DNA of 64,000 bases from Pseudomonas guangdongensis (GCF_900105885.1 NZ_LT629780.1:186001-250000); one strand, 5' to 3'. Counted from the first letter of the stretch, positions 8,244 through 25,353 are shown. Translations and numbers: made by a program. Notes: generated by a model from the letters alone, not told the origin.

Positions 8244-10871
<2,628 letters not shown>

Positions 10872-10986
10872 GGAATTTTCTCGGGAAACTGCGGACACGG
10901 CGCGGCCGGCAAAGGCGGGCATTATATAAACAACCGCGCGCGCGTTGCATCGGCAGCGTTCTATCGTCGCGATAGGCGCAGGCCGT

Positions 10987-11976
10987 TCAGGACTGCGGCG
11001 CCGGCACCACGATCAGCCCGGCGCGCTGGCCGAGGGCCACCCGGGGGTTGGGGAAGACGATGCGCGCCTGGGCTTCCTCGACGATCCACTGCCGACCCTC
11101 GTCCTCGGCCAGCAGGCTGCCCGGCGCCAGGGCGGTGAAGTTCTCCACCGCCTCGTCCAGGTGCAGGCGGAAGGCAGGCGTGTGGCGGATCACCTCGCGG
11201 GCGATGGCGAACAGCTGCAGACGCGCCGGATCGCCCGGCGGCAGCGGGCGGCCTTCGATCAGCGCGCCGAGCACCGCCTCCAGACGGCTCAGGTCGAGCG
11301 CGGCGTTCTCGCCGAACGGCCGCGCCCGGCCGAGTTCCAGGGTGAAGGCCTCGGCGCCGAAGCGCCGGCTGGACAGCCCGCTGAAGGTCGCCGACACGCC
11401 GTTATGCAGCAGCAGCGCCTGGATGCCGGCTGCCTGCAGGGCGGCCAGGCTGGCCGGAGACGGCGCCGCGGCGGCGGCCGGACGCAGGGCGAACTGCTCG
11501 ATGCGCGAGCCGCGGATCGCGGTGTGCAGATCCAGGTGCAGGCGCCGCCGCGCGGGATCGGTGAAGAACGCCGCCAGTTGCTGCTCCAGCAGCACCGCGC
11601 GCGCCGCCTCGGGGCCGCTGGCCAGCTCGTGGCCGCCGTTGAACAGGCGGTTGAGATCGTAGCCGATGTAGCGCTCGCCGCTGCGCAGCGCGGCCGGGTT
11701 TCCGAGCACCAGCAGCAGGCGCAGGGCCGGCCGCAGGCGGGCGGCAGCGATGCCGTGGAGCAGGCGCTCCAGCAGCTCGACCGGAGCGGTCTCGTTGCCG
11801 TGGATGCCGGCCGAGAGCAGCAGGTCGCAGCCGTTGTCGCGCGCCGCCGGCGGAGTGACCAGCAGCACGCCCTCGTCGCGCCATTGCAGGCGAGTGCCGT
11901 CGGCGCACAGCTGGATCTTTTCCGAAGGCTCGCGCGCCGCCAGGGTCAGTTCAAGCAGTCGGCCCAAGGCCAGCAT
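10987..11976 (-). CDS. astE: succinylglutamate desuccinylase
   Basis: Last step of the arginine succinyltransferase pathway: N-succinylglutamate to glutamate and succinate. 329 aa zinc carboxypeptidase-like enzyme (aspartoacylase family). The zinc motif [11 protein letters not shown] lies near residues 55-65, the third ligand region is [12 protein letters not shown], and the catalytic Glu region [12 protein letters not shown] is present. AGGAG lies 8 nt before the chosen ATG. It follows astB and a small gene in the same orientation, about 40 bp away, so it is likely co-transcribed with the aru operon (aruE in Pseudomonas naming). Confidence 0.95.
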   Translation of the reverse strand: MLALGRLLELTLAAREPSEKIQLCADGTRLQWRDEGVLLVTPPAARDNGCDLLLSAGIHGNETAPVELLERLLHGIAAARLRPALRLLLVLGNPAALRSGERYIGYDLNRLFNGGHELASGPEAARAVLLEQQLAAFFTDPARRRLHLDLHTAIRGSRIEQFALRPAAAAAPSPASLAALQAAGIQALLLHNGVSATFSGLSSRRFGAEAFTLELGRARPFGENAALDLSRLEAVLGALIEGRPLPPGDPARLQLFAIAREVIRHTPAFRLHLDEAVENFTALAPGSLLAEDEGRQWIVEEAQARIVFPNPRVALGQRAGLIVVPAPQS

Positions 11977-12017
11977 GGGATGCGCTCCTGCGGGGTCCTG
12001 GGTTGAGCATAGCCGGC

Positions 12018-12299
12018 TCAGTGGTGGTGATCGCAGCCGCAGTCCGGGCCGTGCTCGTGGGCTTCGGCCTTCTCCAGCTCGACCGCCAGGCTCAGTTGGT
12101 TGACCGCCTGCGGGCGCACCACCAGCAGCGGGATGTCGGTTTCGCCTTCGACCGACTCGGCATAGACCACCACCCCGCCCCGGTCGTCGGCTTCCAGCCA
12201 CAGCTCGCGGCCTTCGAGGCGGATGGCCAGACGGGCGGTATGGGTTTCGCGGCGTTCGCCGTGGGCGTCTTCGAGGATCAGGGGCAGGCTTTCGGTCAT
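12018..12299 (-). CDS. small acidic protein with Cys/His metal-binding tail, in the arginine catabolic operon
   Basis: 93-aa cytoplasmic-looking protein of unknown function between astB and astE. It is strongly acidic over most of its length and ends in HEHGPDCGCDHHH, a cluster of five His, two Cys and two Asp that is very likely to bind metal. The start ATG (MTESLPLIL) is 10 bp after the astB stop. A conserved hypothetical gene sits in the same place in P. aeruginosa (PA0900, from memory). It could hold or deliver zinc for the neighbouring zinc enzyme AstE; that is inference only. Confidence 0.8.
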   Translation of the reverse strand: MTESLPLILEDAHGERRETHTARLAIRLEGRELWLEADDRGGVVVYAESVEGETDIPLLVVRPQAVNQLSLAVELEKAEAHEHGPDCGCDHHH

Positions 12300-12309
12300 G
12301 ACGGGGCTC

Positions 12310-16178
<3,869 letters not shown>

Positions 16179-17195
16179 TCAAACCGCCACCACACGCACG
16201 CTGCCGCCCTCGCCGACGCCCAGGGCCTCGGCCACCGCCGGGGTGAGGGTCAGCGGCTGGCCGGGCTCCCAGTCCAGCTCGGCGATCAGCGCGCGGAAGT
16301 CCTGGGTCTGGTTGTTGGCCACCAGGTAGGCGCGCCCGGCGCTCGCCGGCGCGCCGAGGCGCACCGGCACCAGGCGGCTCTGGGCGATCGAGCGGATGCC
16401 CGAGGTGCGCGCATGCACGGTCGGGCCGCCGTCGAAGATGTCGATGTAGTGATCGCTCTCGAAACCCTCGCGCATCAGGATGTCGAAGGAAATCTGCGCC
16501 CGCGGGTGGACCTGGCCCATCGACTCCTGGGCGCTGTCGGGCAGCAGCGGCACGTAGATCGGGTAGCTGGGCATCAGCTCGGCGAGCATGGTGCGACTCT
16601 TCAGGCCGCCCAGGCGCTCGGCCTCGGCGTAGTTGATGTCGAGAAAGTTGCGGCCGATGGCATCCCAGAACGGCGAGTCGCCGTGCTCGTCGCTGTAGCC
16701 GACCACCTCGACCACCATCGACTCGGCGAAGCGCTCGGGGTGGCTGGCGACGAACAGCAGGCGGCCGCGCGAGTTGAGTTCGGCCCAGGGCGTGCCGACC
16801 AGTTCGGGCTGCATGTAGAAGCTGGTCAGCAGGCTGTTGCCGGTCAGGTCGTGGCACAGCGACAGCACATGGATCTTGTTGTGGATCTTCAGCTCGCGCG
16901 AGGCGTGCACGAAGGTCTCGTTGCGAAAGCTGTAGAACGGCTCGGAAAAGCCGGCGGTGGCGACCATCCCGGAGCAGCCGACCAGCTGGCCGCGGGCCAG
17001 GTCCTCCAGCACGAAGAAGTAGCTTTCCTCGCCGTTGTAGCCGACCTCGGCGGCGAACGACGCCTCCGAGGCGCGAATCTTCTCGGCCAGCCGCTCGCGG
17101 TCGTCGGGCAGGGAGGTGACACCGATCGGGCTGTCCGCCGCCAGACGTTGTACCTCGGGCAGGTCGCCCATGCGGGCAGGTCGCAGGATCAGCAT
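16179..17195 (-). CDS. aruF: arginine/ornithine N-succinyltransferase subunit alpha
   Basis: First committed step of arginine catabolism by the AST pathway, as a heteromer with AruG. 338 aa, starting MLILRPARMGDLPEVQ. GNAT-like AstA fold with motifs SYFFVLEDL, GDSPFWDAIGRNF and [10 protein letters not shown]. The gap to aruG is 49 bp and to aruC 33 bp, so it belongs to the same transcript. Confidence 0.95.
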   Translation of the reverse strand: MLILRPARMGDLPEVQRLAADSPIGVTSLPDDRERLAEKIRASEASFAAEVGYNGEESYFFVLEDLARGQLVGCSGMVATAGFSEPFYSFRNETFVHASRELKIHNKIHVLSLCHDLTGNSLLTSFYMQPELVGTPWAELNSRGRLLFVASHPERFAESMVVEVVGYSDEHGDSPFWDAIGRNFLDINYAEAERLGGLKSRTMLAELMPSYPIYVPLLPDSAQESMGQVHPRAQISFDILMREGFESDHYIDIFDGGPTVHARTSGIRSIAQSRLVPVRLGAPASAGRAYLVANNQTQDFRALIAELDWEPGQPLTLTPAVAEALGVGEGGSVRVVAV

Positions 17196-17228
17196 CGGTG
17201 TCTCTCCTTGTTCGGACGGTGGCGCGAC

Positions 17229-18449
<1,221 letters not shown>

Positions 18450-18511
18450 CTATTTCTCCTGCCTTGACGGCTCGTGGCGCGTGACTTACGGGGATTCTAG
18501 GAACAATGGCG

Positions 18512-18536
18512 GCGACGGCAATCCGCGAATGCGACA
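18512..18536 (-). promoter_or_regulatory. possible ArgR operator upstream of aruC
   Basis: On the minus strand TGTCGC and CGTCGC occur as direct repeats 19 bp apart, 60-90 bp before aruC. Pseudomonas ArgR binds direct repeats beginning TGTCGC, though usual spacing is nearer two full turns. The AA dinucleotides expected within each half site are not clear. Confidence 0.35.
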
Positions 18537-18656
18537 TCTGCGTACGGTTACGCGCCGTGCCGGCCCGGCCTGTGCCGGGCGAACGCGCAGTGTAAGGCGC
18601 GCCGCCGGTCGCCGGAAGTCCGCCGCGGACAAATCGCCGGGCGGCGCGCGCGACGC

Positions 18657-19637
18657 TCAGCCGCGCTCGGCCAGCCCGGCGGCGGCCTCGCCGGCTACCG
18701 CGCCGCGGCGCTGGTTGCGGTCGTCGCGCGGGGTCACGCCGAAGAAGTTGCGGTAGGCGCTGGAAAAGTGCGGACCGGAGGAAAAGCCGCAGGACAGGCC
18801 GATCTGGATGATCGACTTGCTGGTCTGCTGGAGCATCTGCCGGGCACGGTTCAGGCGCAGTTCCAAGTAGTACTGGCTGGGCACCCGGTTGAGGAACTGC
18901 TTGAAGATGCGCTCCAGCTGACGCCGCGACACCGACACCTGCTGGGCGATCTCGTCGGTGGTCAGCGGCTCCTCGATGTGGGTCTCCATCAGCAGCACTG
19001 CCTGGGTCAGCTTGGGATGGCTGGCGCCGAGGCGGTTGCGCAGCGGCACCCGCTGGCTTTCGCCGGACTCGCGGATGCGTTCGAGCACCAGCTCCTCGGC
19101 GATCGCCCCGGCCAGTTCGGCGCCGTGGTCCTGGGTGAGCATGGCCAGCAGCATGTCGAGCAGCGCCATGCCGCCACAGGCGGTCAGCCGCTGGGAGTCC
19201 CAGACGAACAGGTGCTGGGTGGCGGCGACCTGCGGGAAACGCTCGGTGAAATCGTCCTGCCAGCGCCAGTGCAGGGCCACCCGGTGGCCGTCGAGCAGGC
19301 CGAGCTGGGCCAGCGGATAGATGCCGGCGCCCAGCGCGGCGAGCAGGGCGCCGTCGCGGGCCTTGGCGAGCAGCGCCTCGCCCAGCCCCTCGGGCAGGCT
19401 GCGCGCCGGCTCCTCGGCGAGCAGCAGCAGGCGCTGGCAGTCGGCCAGGCCGTCCTGCCAGGGCCGGCCGGGCAGCGGCCAGGCGGTATCCGCCAGCGCT
19501 TCGGCCTGCAGGTAGCTGACCCGGTACTGCGCCTCCGGCTGCAGGCGCGCGGCCAGGTGCAGGACTTCATCGATCAGGGTCAGGCTGAGCGGACGCACGT
19601 CCGGCCAGTAGAGGATTCCTAGGTGTACGGGGGTCAT
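18657..19637 (-). CDS. argR: AraC-family arginine regulator ArgR
   Basis: Pseudomonas-type ArgR, unrelated to the E. coli protein of the same name. 326 aa. N-terminal DJ-1/PfpI-like glutamine amidotransferase fold (about 5-190) that senses arginine, then an AraC helix-turn-helix region (about 215-310: TTDEIAQQVSVSRRQLERIFKQFL and IIQIGLSCGFSSGPHFSSAYRNFFG). It activates aru genes and represses arginine synthesis. It is in the same direction as aruC with about 200 bp between; the start MTPVHLGILYWPD matches the family. Confidence 0.94.
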   Translation of the reverse strand: MTPVHLGILYWPDVRPLSLTLIDEVLHLAARLQPEAQYRVSYLQAEALADTAWPLPGRPWQDGLADCQRLLLLAEEPARSLPEGLGEALLAKARDGALLAALGAGIYPLAQLGLLDGHRVALHWRWQDDFTERFPQVAATQHLFVWDSQRLTACGGMALLDMLLAMLTQDHGAELAGAIAEELVLERIRESGESQRVPLRNRLGASHPKLTQAVLLMETHIEEPLTTDEIAQQVSVSRRQLERIFKQFLNRVPSQYYLELRLNRARQMLQQTSKSIIQIGLSCGFSSGPHFSSAYRNFFGVTPRDDRNQRRGAVAGEAAAGLAERG

Positions 19638-19757
19638 GGCGGCGATCCGGCCAGGCTCTCGCGAAAGGGACGCCCGCGCGCGGGCAGTGCGGGCAATTTA
19701 ACCGGAATCGCCGGCAAATGCACAAAAAAGGGGCATTCCGCGGCGGGCCTGCTGCGG

Positions 19758-19781
19758 CTGCCGGACGGAAATTTCCGGCAG
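19758..19781. repeat. 24-bp dyad between argR and the divergent membrane hydrolase gene
   Basis: CTGCCGGA and TCCGGCAG arms flank CGGAAATT, which with the next base pairs forms an inner CGGAAATTTCCG palindrome. It lies 120 bp before argR and 70 bp before the rightward gene. It may be an operator; the cognate factor is unknown. Confidence 0.5.
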
Positions 19782-19851
19782 CAATTGTCTGCTCCGCGCG
19801 AGCCGTCATCGGCTCTAGAATCGCCGCGACAGCCACCCATCGGAGAGCTGC

Positions 19852-20967
19852 GTGGATTCGCTCACCCAGGCGCTGCTCGGCGCCAGCGTGCAAGGCGCCC
19901 TGCTCGGTCGCTGGCAGGGCCGCAAGGCGCTGCTCTACGGCGCCGCACTCGGCACCCTGCCCGACCTCGACGTGCTGATCGACTACGGCGACCCCGTGGC
20001 CGAGATGACCTATCACCGCGGTTTCAGCCATTCGCTGCTGGTGCTCGGCGTGCTCAGCCTGGCGCTGACCTGGCTGATCCGCCGCTGGCGCCCGCACCCC
20101 GGCTACTCGGCGGGCCGCCTGCTGGCGACCCTCGCCCTGGTGCTCGGCACCCACGTGCTGCTGGACGCCTTCACCAGCTACGGCACCCAGCTGCTCTGGC
20201 CGCTGACCACGCCGCCGGTGGCCTGGTCGAGCCTGTTCATCATCGATCCGCTGTATAGCGTGCCCCTGCTGCTGGCGGTGCTCGTCGGGCTGTTCGCAGG
20301 ACGCCGCCTGGTGGGCGCCAGCGCCCTGGCCCTCGGCGTCTCGACCCTGTACCTCGGCTTCAGCCTCGCCGCCCAGCAGGTCGCCGAACGCCGCGTGGCG
20401 GCCGAGCTGGCACGCCAGGGCATCCGCGCCGAGACGCTGTTCGTGGCGCCGACGCCGTTCAACACGCTGCTCTGGCGGGTGGTGGCGGTGGACGGCGAGC
20501 GCTATCACGAGGCGGTGACCGGCCTGTTCGACCGCCGGCCACCGCAACTGCAGGCCCTGCCGCGCGGCAGCACGCTGGCCGAGGCGCTGGCCGATTCGCC
20601 GCAGCATGCGCGACTGCACTGGTTCAGCGGCGGGGTTCTGCGCTACGACGCCATCGACGGGCAACTGGTGGTCACCGACCTGCGCCTGGGGATGACCGGC
20701 TTCCACCCGTTCCGCTTCGTGCTCGCCGAGCGGCACGACGGACAGTGGCGCCTGCTGCCGGACAGCCGGCGCTGGCCGGTCGAGCGCGGCGGGCGCGCCG
20801 AGCTGGCGCAGCTCTGGCAGCGCCTGCGCCAGCCCGACGGCGACCTGCCCCTGGCGCAGTGGGCCGCGCCACTGGGCCAGACCGGACACCCACAGACCGG
20901 CGGGACCAACCCGTCGCCCGGACACGACAACGCCGCGTCGGTCGCGACCCGGCGAGGGTCGGACTGA
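19852..20967 (+). CDS. membrane-bound metal-dependent hydrolase (YdjM/DUF457 family)
   Basis: 371-aa inner-membrane protein with about four or five helices in its first 190 residues. The family motifs are visible: MDSLTQALLGA at the N terminus, LPDLDVL (metal-binding Asp), YHRGFSHSLL (metal-binding His) and HVLLDAFTSYGTQLLWPL. A soluble C-terminal half follows. Starts with GTG, 8 nt after GGAGAG. The reaction and substrate are not known for this family. It stands alone, convergent with mqo. Confidence 0.88.
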   Translation: MDSLTQALLGASVQGALLGRWQGRKALLYGAALGTLPDLDVLIDYGDPVAEMTYHRGFSHSLLVLGVLSLALTWLIRRWRPHPGYSAGRLLATLALVLGTHVLLDAFTSYGTQLLWPLTTPPVAWSSLFIIDPLYSVPLLLAVLVGLFAGRRLVGASALALGVSTLYLGFSLAAQQVAERRVAAELARQGIRAETLFVAPTPFNTLLWRVVAVDGERYHEAVTGLFDRRPPQLQALPRGSTLAEALADSPQHARLHWFSGGVLRYDAIDGQLVVTDLRLGMTGFHPFRFVLAERHDGQWRLLPDSRRWPVERGGRAELAQLWQRLRQPDGDLPLAQWAAPLGQTGHPQTGGTNPSPGHDNAASVATRRGSD

Positions 20968-20989
20968 CGCGGCGTCGAGGCCCGGCGCG

Positions 20990-21027
20990 GTTGTCGCCCG
21001 GCGGTCTCAGGCTCGCCGGGCGGCAAC
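20990..21027. terminator. hairpin between the hydrolase gene and mqo
   Basis: 14-bp stem with one mismatch (GTTGTCGCCCGGCG / CGCCGGGCGGCAAC) in the convergent gap, 3 bp from the mqo stop. It has no T run and can serve both strands. Confidence 0.5.
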
Positions 21028-21030
21028 GGC

Positions 21031-22530
21031 TCAGGGCTGGGTCAGGCCCAGCGCGGCGCTGGTGCGCGCCCGCACGCGATGCAGCAGCTCGCCGTTCTCG
21101 GCCAGCGCCTTCTCGTCGCCTTCGAAGATCTTGCCCAGACGCTCCTGCCACTCGGCGCTCTTGTAGCGCTCGGGGAAGCAGCGCTCGATGACTTCGAGCA
21201 TCACCGACACGGACACCGAGGCACCCGGCGAGGCGCCCAGCAGCGCGGCGATGGAGCCGTCGCCGGCGGCGACGATCTCGGTGCCGAACTGCAGCACGCC
21301 GCCCTTCTTGGCATCCTTCTTGATGATCTGCACGCGCTGGCCGGCGATCTCCAGGCGCCAGTCTTCCTTCTTGGCCTCCGGGAAGAACTTGCGCAGGGCT
21401 TCCAGGCGCTGATCCTCGGACTGCATGACTTCCTTGATCAGGTACTTGGTCAGGTCCATGTTGTCGCGCGCCACCGCCAGCATCGGGCCGATGTTGTTGG
21501 GACGGATCGACAGCGGCAGGTCGAGGAAGGAGCCGCGCTTGAGGAACTTGGTGGTGAAGCCGGCGTAGGGTCCGAACAGCAGGGACTTCTTGCCGTCGAC
21601 CACGCGGGTGTCCAGGTGCGGCACGGACATCGGCGGCGCGCCGATCTCGGCCTGGCTGTAGACCTTGGCCTGGTGCTGCTTGACCAGCTCGGGGTTGTCG
21701 CAGCGCAGCCACTGGCCGCTGACCGGGAAGCCGCCGTAGCCCTTGCCTTCCTCGATGCCGGACTTCTGCAGCAGGGTCAGCGCGGCGCCGCCGGCGCCGA
21801 GGAACACGAAGCGCGCGGTCAGTTCGCGGCGACCGCCGCCGTTCTTGTCCTCGACGCTCAGGCGCCAGCGGCCGTCGGCCTCGCGGTTGACGTCGGTGAC
21901 CTTCTGGCCGTAACGCACGGTGGCGTTGCCGCTCTCCTCCAGGTGGGCGAGCAGCTTCTGGGTCAGGGCGCCGAAGTTGACGTCGGTGCCGCCCAGGGAG
22001 CGGGTCGCGGCCATCGGCTCGTCGCCGGTGCGGCCCTGCATCAGCAGCGGTGCCCAGTCGCCGATCAGGTTGCGATCCTCGGTGTACTCCATGTCGTCGG
22101 CGAAGCAGTGATGGGCCTTCATCAGCTCGAAGCGCTTGCGCAGGAAGCTGACGCCCTTCTCGCCGCGCACGAAGCTCATGTGCGGTACCGGGTTGATGAA
22201 GTCGCGCGGAGACTGGAAGTAGCCCTGTTCGACCAGGTAGGCCCAGAACTGCCGGGACACCTCGAACATCGCGTTGATCTGCACTGCCTTGGCGATGTTG
22301 ACCGAACCGTCGGCGGCCTGCGGCGTGTAGTTCAGCTCGCACCAGGCGGCGTGGCCGGTGCCGGCGTTGTTCCACGGGAAGGAGCTTTCCGCAGCCCCCG
22401 AGTCCAGCTGTTCCAGGACTTCGATCTTCAGGCTCGGGTCGAGCTCTTTGAGCAGTACCGCCAGGGTCGCGCTCATGACGCCTGCCCCGACGAATACCAG
22501 ATCCGGCTGTTCACTACCAGTTTGCATCAT
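21031..22530 (-). CDS. mqo: malate:quinone oxidoreductase
   Basis: Membrane-associated FAD enzyme that oxidises malate to oxaloacetate and reduces quinone; it replaces or backs up NAD malate dehydrogenase in the TCA cycle. 499 aa. The FAD-binding [10 protein letters not shown] lies near residues 16-25, and [22 protein letters not shown] is a diagnostic stretch. AGGAG is 5-8 nt before the tandem ATG-ATG start; either codon is possible. Monocistronic. Confidence 0.96.
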   Translation of the reverse strand: MMQTGSEQPDLVFVGAGVMSATLAVLLKELDPSLKIEVLEQLDSGAAESSFPWNNAGTGHAAWCELNYTPQAADGSVNIAKAVQINAMFEVSRQFWAYLVEQGYFQSPRDFINPVPHMSFVRGEKGVSFLRKRFELMKAHHCFADDMEYTEDRNLIGDWAPLLMQGRTGDEPMAATRSLGGTDVNFGALTQKLLAHLEESGNATVRYGQKVTDVNREADGRWRLSVEDKNGGGRRELTARFVFLGAGGAALTLLQKSGIEEGKGYGGFPVSGQWLRCDNPELVKQHQAKVYSQAEIGAPPMSVPHLDTRVVDGKKSLLFGPYAGFTTKFLKRGSFLDLPLSIRPNNIGPMLAVARDNMDLTKYLIKEVMQSEDQRLEALRKFFPEAKKEDWRLEIAGQRVQIIKKDAKKGGVLQFGTEIVAAGDGSIAALLGASPGASVSVSVMLEVIERCFPERYKSAEWQERLGKIFEGDEKALAENGELLHRVRARTSAALGLTQP

Positions 22531-22534
22531 TCAT

Positions 22535-22858
22535 GCTCCTGAGACACATGGGTCGCATTCTACCGTGGATCGTCTACACCCGCGCGGTGTAGCCCGTCCG
22601 ACAAAGGTACTACACGCCCCCCTGAGGCCCCCTCAGGCGGGGGGTTGGCGAAGGCGGCGCCATGCTAACGGCGTGCGCAGCCCAGCGCCAGTGGCGCGCG
22701 CACGGCGCCGGCAAAATAGCCCCGGCAAGCGCCGGCGGGGCCTTTGCCGGGCCGCAAGCGCACGGCGGTGCGCCACAGGTAGGGCACGCGCCACGGCACT
22801 ACAGCAAGACGGCGACGGCGCGGGCACAGACGGCGATTGTCGACAATCGCCGCCGCGC
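22535..22858. other. 324-bp intergenic stretch with several GC-rich hairpins
   Basis: No convincing gene. It holds a hairpin near 22619-22644 (CCCCCTGAGG-type arms), an inverted repeat near 22720-22760 made of GCCCCGGC/GCCGGGGC-like arms, a stretch near 22770-22800 resembling the GTAGGGTGCG repeat found elsewhere in the window, and a long perfect palindrome at its left-gene end. Confidence 0.6.
22831..22852. repeat. 22-bp perfect palindrome beside the ABC exporter stop codon
   Basis: Both strands read CGGCGATTGTC followed by its exact complement. The centre ATTGTCGACAAT resembles GntR/FCD-type operators. It is 6 bp after the ABC gene stop and about 300 bp before mqo, so it could be an operator or a transcript-end hairpin. 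Confidence 0.7.
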
Positions 22859-24646
22859 TCAGTGCTGCAGGTTGCCGTACAGCCGTGCGTACAGGCCGCC
22901 CTCGGCGATCAGTTGGCGGTGCTCGCCCTGTTCGGCGATCCGCCCGCCGTCGAACACCAGCACGCGGTCGGCCTGCTTCACCGCGCTCAGGCGGTGGGCG
23001 ATGATCAGCGTGGTGCGTCCGCGCAGAAAGCCGGCCAGCGCCTGGTGCAGGGCGTATTCGGTAGCGGCGTCGAGCGCCGAGGTGGCCTCGTCGAGGATCA
23101 CCACCTTGGGCTCGGCGAGGATCATCCGGGCGATCGCCAGGCGCTGGCGCTGGCCGCCGGAGAGACGCACCCCGGCGCGGCCGACCACGCTGTCCAGGCC
23201 CTGCGGCAGGTCGCGCACGGTGTCCGCCAGCTGCGCCACCTCCAGCGCCTGCCAGCAGGCGGCATCGTCGCGCGCGCGGCCCATGGTCAGGTTGGCGCGC
23301 ACCGTGTCGTTGAACAGCGCCGGATGCTGCAGCACCACCGCGACGTTGTCGCGCACCCGTGCCAGGCCGATTTCCTCCAGGGTCGCAGCGCCGAAGCGGA
23401 TGGTGCCGGCCTGCGGGCTGTAGAGACCGAGCAGCAGCTGCACCAGGGTGCTCTTGCCGCCGCCGGAGGCGCCGACGATGGCCACCTTCTCGCCGGGGGC
23501 GATGGCCAGGTCGAGGCCGTCGAGCACCGGCTCGTCGCGGTAGGCGAAGCGCAAGCCCTGCACCTCGATGCCCACCGTGGCCTGTCCGGCGAAGGGATCG
23601 GCGCCACCGGGCGGCTGCGGCTCGTCGGCGCGGGCGAGCAGCTCGTTGATCCGGCTCAGCGCGCCGCCGGCGGCGTAGTAGGCGTACTGCAGGCCGAGCA
23701 GCTGCTCGACCGGGCCGATCATGAACCACAGGTAGCTGAACACCGCGAGCATCTGGCCGATGGACAGGTCGGAGAACAGCACGGTGAGCATCGCCGCGGC
23801 GCGGAACACATCGATGCCGAACTGGAACAGCAGGCCGCTGGCGCGGTTGGCCGCATCGCTCTTCCACAGCGAGGCAACCGCATAATCGCGCACCTCGCCG
23901 GCCCGCGCGCCGAGGCGGCCGAGGAAGAAGCCCTGGCGGTTGCCGGCGCGGATTTCCTGGATGGCGTCGAGGGTCTCGGCGAGCGCCTGGGTGAAGCGCG
24001 CGGTGCTGTCGTTCTCCAGTTTCTTCAGGTGCTTGACGCGCTTGCCCAGCTGCACCGTGGCGTAGATCACCAGCGGATTGAACAGCAGGATCAGCAGCGC
24101 CAGCTGCCAGTGCATCCACAGCAGGATCGCCGAGGTGCCGGCCAGGCTCAGCACCGCCACCAGCAGGCGGCTGAGGGTTTCGCCGACGAACTTGTCGAGG
24201 GTGTCCAGGTCGGTGACCAGGTGGGCGGTCACCGTGCCGCTGCCGAGGCTTTCGTATTCGGCCAGGGAAATCCGCTTGAGACGCTCGATCAGGCGCAGGC
24301 GCAGGCGGTAGACCACATCCTTGGACAGCCCGGCGAACAGCCGCGCCTGCAGCACGTTGAGCGCCAGCGCGGCGCCGCGCAGCACCAGGGTCAGCAGCAG
24401 CATCAGGCCGATGTAGCCGGCCGCCTGCTGCCAGGCAGTCGGCAGGAACCGGTCCATCACCTGCAGCGCCGCCGTGCCGTGGCCGAGCAGCACCTCGTCG
24501 ACCAAGAGCGGCAGCAGCAGCGGAATCGGCACGCTGCACAGGGTGGCCAGCACCGCCAGGGCATTGGCCAGCAGCAGCTCGCGGCGATGGCCGAGGGCCA
24601 GCCGGCGGATCTCCACCCAGCCCAGGCGGTCGCGCAGCTCAGTCAT
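22859..24646 (-). CDS. ABC exporter, fused permease-ATPase
   Basis: Inner-membrane half-transporter of 595 aa that should work as a homodimer. Six membrane helices lie in residues 20-310. The ATPase follows: Walker A GASGGGKST, Q loop with VVLQHPALFND, signature LSGGQRQRLAIARM, Walker B VVILDEATSALD and switch His in IIAHRLS, all intact. The substrate is not evident; it resembles MsbA/lipid- or multidrug-type exporters. The start overlaps the stop of the DsbA-like gene by 8 bp, so the two are translated together. Confidence 0.9.
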   Translation of the reverse strand: MTELRDRLGWVEIRRLALGHRRELLLANALAVLATLCSVPIPLLLPLLVDEVLLGHGTAALQVMDRFLPTAWQQAAGYIGLMLLLTLVLRGAALALNVLQARLFAGLSKDVVYRLRLRLIERLKRISLAEYESLGSGTVTAHLVTDLDTLDKFVGETLSRLLVAVLSLAGTSAILLWMHWQLALLILLFNPLVIYATVQLGKRVKHLKKLENDSTARFTQALAETLDAIQEIRAGNRQGFFLGRLGARAGEVRDYAVASLWKSDAANRASGLLFQFGIDVFRAAAMLTVLFSDLSIGQMLAVFSYLWFMIGPVEQLLGLQYAYYAAGGALSRINELLARADEPQPPGGADPFAGQATVGIEVQGLRFAYRDEPVLDGLDLAIAPGEKVAIVGASGGGKSTLVQLLLGLYSPQAGTIRFGAATLEEIGLARVRDNVAVVLQHPALFNDTVRANLTMGRARDDAACWQALEVAQLADTVRDLPQGLDSVVGRAGVRLSGGQRQRLAIARMILAEPKVVILDEATSALDAATEYALHQALAGFLRGRTTLIIAHRLSAVKQADRVLVFDGGRIAEQGEHRQLIAEGGLYARLYGNLQH

Positions 24647-25274
24647 GGGCGCGCCGCTCCAGCCAGCGGTCGAGCAGCGGCGCCAGACGCTCCAGCGGCT
24701 GGTAGCCGTTGGTCAGCAAGGCCAGCTGCCCCTTGCGCTCGGCCAGCAGGGTGGGAAATCCGGCGATGCCCAGGTCGCCGGCCCAGCGGAAGTCCGCCGC
24801 CGTCGCCAGGCGCTGCTCGGCGCTGTCGAAAGCCACGGCGAAGGCCTGGCGCGGCAGGCCGGCCTGCTCGGCCAGCGCGGCCAGGGTCGCCGCGCGGGTC
24901 ACGTCGCGTCCCTCGACGTAGAAGGCCTGCTGGATCGCCCGCACCAGCGGCCAGACCCGCTCCGGCGCCAGGCTGCGCGCCGCGACCAGCGCGCGGCTGG
25001 CCGGCTCGGTGTCGTAGACGAAGCCCTCCGGCAGCGCCGCCTCGAAGCGGAACGGCTGGCCGGTGCGCGCGGTCACCGCCTGCCAGTGGCGCAGGATATG
25101 CTCGCGCGTCGTGCCGTCCAGCGCCTGCACGGTACCGGGGCGCAGGCCGCCGGCGACCAGATGCAGGGCCACGCCCTGCTCCGCCGCGCGCCCGGCCAGG
25201 GCATCGAGCACCGGGGCGAAGCCCCAGCACCAGGAACACATCGGGTCCATCACGTAGAGCAGACGGGCGTTCAT
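24639..25274 (-). CDS. DsbA-family thiol oxidoreductase-like protein
   Basis: 211-aa thioredoxin-fold protein of the DsbA/FrnE type. The redox motif CSWC is at residues 13-16 (DPMCSWCWGF), followed by the helical insertion. A cis-Pro loop is visible in IAGFPTLLAE. There is no signal peptide, so it is probably cytoplasmic, unlike classical DsbA. AGGAG is 6 nt before the ATG. Its stop overlaps the ABC exporter start. The role is not known; possibilities are redox control of the exporter or detoxification by isomerisation. Confidence 0.88.
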   Translation of the reverse strand: MNARLLYVMDPMCSWCWGFAPVLDALAGRAAEQGVALHLVAGGLRPGTVQALDGTTREHILRHWQAVTARTGQPFRFEAALPEGFVYDTEPASRALVAARSLAPERVWPLVRAIQQAFYVEGRDVTRAATLAALAEQAGLPRQAFAVAFDSAEQRLATAADFRWAGDLGIAGFPTLLAERKGQLALLTNGYQPLERLAPLLDRWLERRAHD

Positions 25275-25353
25275 GCGGACTCCTGTTTGGCCATCCTGCG
25301 GCCGTGGCGACGCCATGCGCCGGAAGCGGAGCGAGCGCGGCGGCCCGCCGGGG

